From: Clostridia bacterium
Lineage (GTDB): Bacteria; Bacillota_A; Clostridia; UBA1381
Length of the DNA stretch: 7,728 bases
Reading direction: 5' to 3'
NCBI GenBank assembly: GCA_017553025.1
Contig: JAFZNF010000050.1
Span: 1-7,728 of the forward strand
The notes beneath the pieces were generated by a model, which was not told where the DNA came from, ran no database searches, and was given only the letters and a program-made list of their open reading frames with translations. Both the position numbers and the translations under genes were made by a program. Shown here in pieces: positions 5,868 through 7,728 of this stretch (the stretch's first letter is position 1; every line of letters starts with the position of its first letter).

Positions 5868-5882
5868 AATTTTGCCTTTCCC

Positions 5883-5910
5883 AAAAAATGGGGACGCCCA
5901 AAAGACGTCC
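5883..5910 (-). terminator. Possible attenuating terminator between the G5/3D gene and rsmA
   Basis: On the minus strand, GGACGTC (5904-5910) pairs with GGCGTCC (5892-5898) through seven pairs, one of them G-U, which works only in this direction. Three bases later comes a run of six T (5888-5883). The stem is short, so partial read-through to rsmA is likely. Confidence 0.55.
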
Positions 5911-5916
5911 TCAAAA

Positions 5917-6984
5917 TCAGTCTAAAATATAAACAATCGCGGTGCGTCTGCCAAATCGGACACATTCGCCCTCCGAGTTGTAAAAAAGGTCGATTTTGTT
6001 GCCCTTGATTGCACCGCCTGTGTCGCCTGCGACGCAGTAGCCGTAAGACCAGCTTTTGCCGTCGTCGGTGGATTCCACGTAAAGCCTTGTGCCGAGCGGG
6101 ATAACTTTCGGGTCAACGGCAATTACTCCGTATTGAGGCGTTCTTCCCGATGCGGTTTTAGTTCCCGAATGGTCGGTGTACGCCGTTGCGGTGACGGTCA
6201 GCTTTTTAGAATAATTAAGCGTCGCGCCCGCATTTGCGGTTACCGTCTTTTTCCCCTGCGCGGATTTTTTTGCAGTTTCGCCCGTGCCGACAGCAACAAC
6301 CTGAGAAACAGGGTTTTTGAGTATGACCTCGGATACAACCTCGCGTTTTACCTCAATGCCGTTTTCGGTTGTGACATTGTACGTGACACGCTTTAACCCG
6401 TTTTGTCCCTTGGTTTTGATTTGAGTTTTGCCCTTTTTTAAGGTTTTGTCGGAAACCTCTTTTGAGGAAAAGGGGATTTCCTTGTCAACCGTGATTTGCT
6501 CCTCTAAAACGCGGAAAACGTTTACGTGCATATCCTCGGTAATGGCATCGTCCAAGGACGGCTCGACACGGTCTGTCAAAGTAATGGTAACGCCCGCCTC
6601 TTCAAAAGCCTCGCGCACCGTCTTTTTTGTTGTTGTGATAATTTCGACGTTTCCGTCAATTGAGAGCGTAAATTTTCGGCTCTTGCGAATGATAATCCGC
6701 GCGCCGTCATAAAGCTCGTCATCAGGGAGCATACTGATTTTATCAAATTCCCCGACTTCAATATTATTTTCGGCGAGGAACTCGGAAACAGAGTCCTGCC
6801 TCGTGGTAAATTTTTGTGTAATCTCGCTGTCCGAAAAAGCGTCAACTAAAACGAGTGTAACACGCTTTGCCTTGATATCCAAAACAGCACCGGTGAGTAG
6901 TGTAAGAATGCCCGTCAGCATAAATACGGCAATAATTACGGAAAGAAAATTCCTTGCTTTACTGCCTTTTTTATTAAGCAACAT
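5917..6984 (-). CDS. YabE-like cell-wall protein: DUF348 repeats, G5 and 3D domains
   Basis: This is a 355-residue exported or membrane-anchored protein thought to remodel peptidoglycan. Domains in order are a basic N-terminus with one membrane segment (residues 12-34) and two DUF348 (ubiquitin-like) repeats (about 41-100 and 103-157). A G5 domain follows (about 160-232, with GLKRVTYNVTTENGIEVKRE), then a linker, and a C-terminal 3D domain (about 264-354). The three aspartates that name the 3D domain are D291 (AVDPKVIPLGT), D321 (GDTGGAIKG) and D332 (KIDLF). The 3D fold is related to the lytic transglycosylase MltA, and YabE/Rpf-type proteins help dormant cells resume growth. AGGAGG (6993-6998) lies 8 nt before the ATG, and a perfect consensus promoter is upstream. 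Length and architecture are normal; no truncation is seen. Whether the N-terminus is cleaved cannot be told. Confidence 0.95.
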   Translation of the reverse strand: MLLNKKGSKARNFLSVIIAVFMLTGILTLLTGAVLDIKAKRVTLVLVDAFSDSEITQKFTTRQDSVSEFLAENNIEVGEFDKISMLPDDELYDGARIIIRKSRKFTLSIDGNVEIITTTKKTVREAFEEAGVTITLTDRVEPSLDDAITEDMHVNVFRVLEEQITVDKEIPFSSKEVSDKTLKKGKTQIKTKGQNGLKRVTYNVTTENGIEVKREVVSEVILKNPVSQVVAVGTGETAKKSAQGKKTVTANAGATLNYSKKLTVTATAYTDHSGTKTASGRTPQYGVIAVDPKVIPLGTRLYVESTDDGKSWSYGYCVAGDTGGAIKGNKIDLFYNSEGECVRFGRRTAIVYILD

Positions 6985-7013
6985 TTTACTATCCTCCTAA
7001 CAGATACCGTAAC

Positions 7014-7042
7014 ATTATATCCCTATGATATGCGATTGTCAA
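7014..7042 (-). promoter_or_regulatory. Perfect-consensus sigma-A promoter of the G5/3D-rsmA unit
   Basis: On the minus strand, TTGACA (7037-7042) and TATAAT (7014-7019) match consensus at all twelve bases with a 17-bp spacer. Transcription should begin near 7007, leaving a leader of about 22 nt that contains AGGAGG. Confidence 0.92.
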
Positions 7043-7322
7043 GAAAATTATTACAAAATTGTTGCATTTAGCCTAATTTATTGGTATTATTTGGTAATTT
7101 TTGCGATAGTTTTGGTTGATTTGTACGAAAAATAAATGGTTTAAAATCGGCTTTTTTCATTAAAAATCCACTGTTTTTGGGCAGGTTTTGGCGTAAAATC
7201 CCTTTATTTCTGTATAAATCAGCCTGTTTTTGCCAATAATAAAAAATATAGGATAAGAGATAAAATATTACGAAAATATTAAGATTTTTACTATATATTG
7301 AGTTTGAAAGGGGACATTTTAA
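7043..7322. other. AT-rich intergenic spacer
   Basis: This is 280 bp of strongly AT-rich DNA between two divergent units. The plus strand is T-rich in its left half and A-rich near the right end. I see no RNA gene, hairpin terminator or well-supported coding region. The only structured part is the direct repeat at 7262-7281. Minus-strand frames here lack ribosome sites. Confidence 0.6.
7262..7281. repeat. Tandem direct repeat upstream of the 87-aa gene
   Basis: AAAATATTA occurs at 7262-7270 and again at 7273-7281, one helical turn (11 bp) apart. It lies just upstream of a possible -10 (TATATT, 7294-7299). It could act as an UP-like element or binding site, but the surrounding AT richness makes chance possible. 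Confidence 0.45.
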
Positions 7323-7586
7323 ATGAAAAACACAACGCATAGGGTAGTAATTTTAAAGAATGTAAATTCGGACATTATATCGCAGGCAATATTGATTTTA
7401 AAAAATTCGGACGGGGTTTGTGAATCGTCGGTTTTGGAGGAGGCGGAAAGAGTTGTGGAAAAATATATGAATGATAATATGGCTTTTTCCGATAAAAACA
7501 AGGGCAGATTTATGGTGTCGTTTTTGGGTGTGTCGGTTTTGATTTTCTCGCTGATTTGTATTTTTGCGTTAATGAAAATGTTTTAA
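7323..7586 (+). CDS. Small tail-anchored hypothetical protein, 87 aa
   Basis: I do not recognise a family. The N-terminal 60 residues look like a compact soluble alpha/beta domain: a strand HRVVILKNV, a helix SDIISQAILILKN, then an amphipathic helix VLEEAERVVEKYMNDN. A short basic linker (KNKGR) leads to one hydrophobic C-terminal segment (about residues 64-84). With no N-terminal signal, the soluble part should stay in the cytoplasm and the tail in the membrane. The start at 7323 has AAAGGGG (7307-7313) 9 nt upstream, and a well-formed hairpin follows the stop, so this is a complete single-gene unit. No clear sigma-A -35 box is seen; TATATT at 7294-7299 is a possible -10. A role in sporulation or envelope biology would fit the neighbourhood but is unsupported. 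Confidence 0.8.
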   Translation: MKNTTHRVVILKNVNSDIISQAILILKNSDGVCESSVLEEAERVVEKYMNDNMAFSDKNKGRFMVSFLGVSVLIFSLICIFALMKMF

Positions 7587-7592
7587 TATGCA

Positions 7593-7623
7593 AAAAGGAT
7601 TGACCGAAAAGGTCAATCCTTTT
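7593..7623. terminator. Bidirectional intrinsic terminator between convergent genes
   Basis: AAAAGGATTGACC (7593-7605) pairs with GGTCAATCCTTTT (7611-7623) around GAAAA, 13 perfect pairs. Each strand ends the stem with four to five T. It serves the 87-aa gene and the minus-strand gene ending at 7642. Confidence 0.88.
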
Positions 7624-7641
7624 AAACGTTTTATTGAAATC

Positions 7642-7728
7642 TTACCACTCGTAAACGCCGATTTGATCGTCACCGGCAGTAGTTCGGCCTGTTAAAGTCA
7701 GGTAAACTGCCTGTAACTCTTTTTGTTG
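7642..7728 (-). CDS. C-terminal 28 residues of a minus-strand gene, possibly an ABC-2 type transporter ATPase
   Basis: The minus-strand frame is open from the window edge to TAA at 7642-7644. The motif LQAVYLTLTGR resembles the typical C-terminal ending (L-E-x-V-F-L-x-L-T-G-R/K) of ATP-binding subunits of ABC-2 exporters, followed here by the extra tail TTAGDDQIGVYEW. Too little is present to see Walker or signature motifs, so the assignment rests on that one ending and is tentative. The bidirectional hairpin at 7593-7623 lies 18 bp beyond the stop, which supports this being a real gene end. Confidence 0.5.
   Translation of the reverse strand, partial: QQKELQAVYLTLTGRTTAGDDQIGVYEW

Noticed and set aside
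7068..7340. 90-residue minus-strand frame, or a 30-residue version ending at 7068, in the AT-rich spacer
   Set aside because: No ribosome site, AT-driven composition, and the longer frame begins inside the 87-aa gene.

Overview
The window looks like chromosomal DNA from a spore-forming low-to-mid-GC Firmicute of the class Clostridia. The evidence is a near-textbook SpoIVA, a YabE-type G5/3D cell-wall protein next to rsmA (ksgA), strong Shine-Dalgarno sites (AAAGGAGG, AGGAGG), consensus sigma-A promoters with 17-bp spacers, and U-tailed terminators. Genus cannot be fixed from the sequence.

Layout, left to right. (1) Positions 2-676 are the C-terminal two thirds of glyceraldehyde-3-phosphate dehydrogenase, closed by a terminator. 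(2) Positions about 680-1560 are an accessory-looking segment. A 78-aa protein on the minus strand and a 68-aa XRE repressor on the plus strand are transcribed divergently, with a perfect 7-bp inverted repeat plus a third half-site across the minus-strand promoter. Next comes about 300 bp of non-coding DNA packed with hairpins. It has imperfect inverted ends, is flanked by AATAAAT direct repeats, and looks like a small non-autonomous insertion between the repressor and the next gene. (3) A 62-aa Cys-rich protein (1561-1749) is followed by a terminator and then spoIVA (1842-3320). SpoIVA overlaps by 16 nt a TTG-started lipoprotein with a DUF3298/RsiV-like domain (3305-3982), which ends in another terminator. 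(4) A strong promoter drives a two-gene unit: a small DUF2752 membrane protein (4055-4351) and a CpXC zinc-ribbon protein (4348-5019), joined by an ATGA overlap. (5) On the minus strand, a perfect-consensus promoter (7014-7042) drives a G5/3D cell-wall protein (5917-6984) and then, past a possible attenuating hairpin, rsmA (5016-5867). rsmA overlaps the CpXC gene tail-to-tail by 4 nt. (6) An AT-rich spacer leads to an 87-aa tail-anchored protein (7323-7586), a bidirectional hairpin, and the last 28 codons of a minus-strand gene resembling the end of an ABC transporter ATPase.

The housekeeping parts (gap, spoIVA, G5/3D-rsmA) are ordinary. The least explained parts are the repressor/small-protein operator, the structured insertion beside it, the lipoprotein translationally tied to spoIVA, and the DUF2752-CpXC pair. 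No CRISPR array, tRNA, rRNA, riboswitch or complete insertion sequence was seen.
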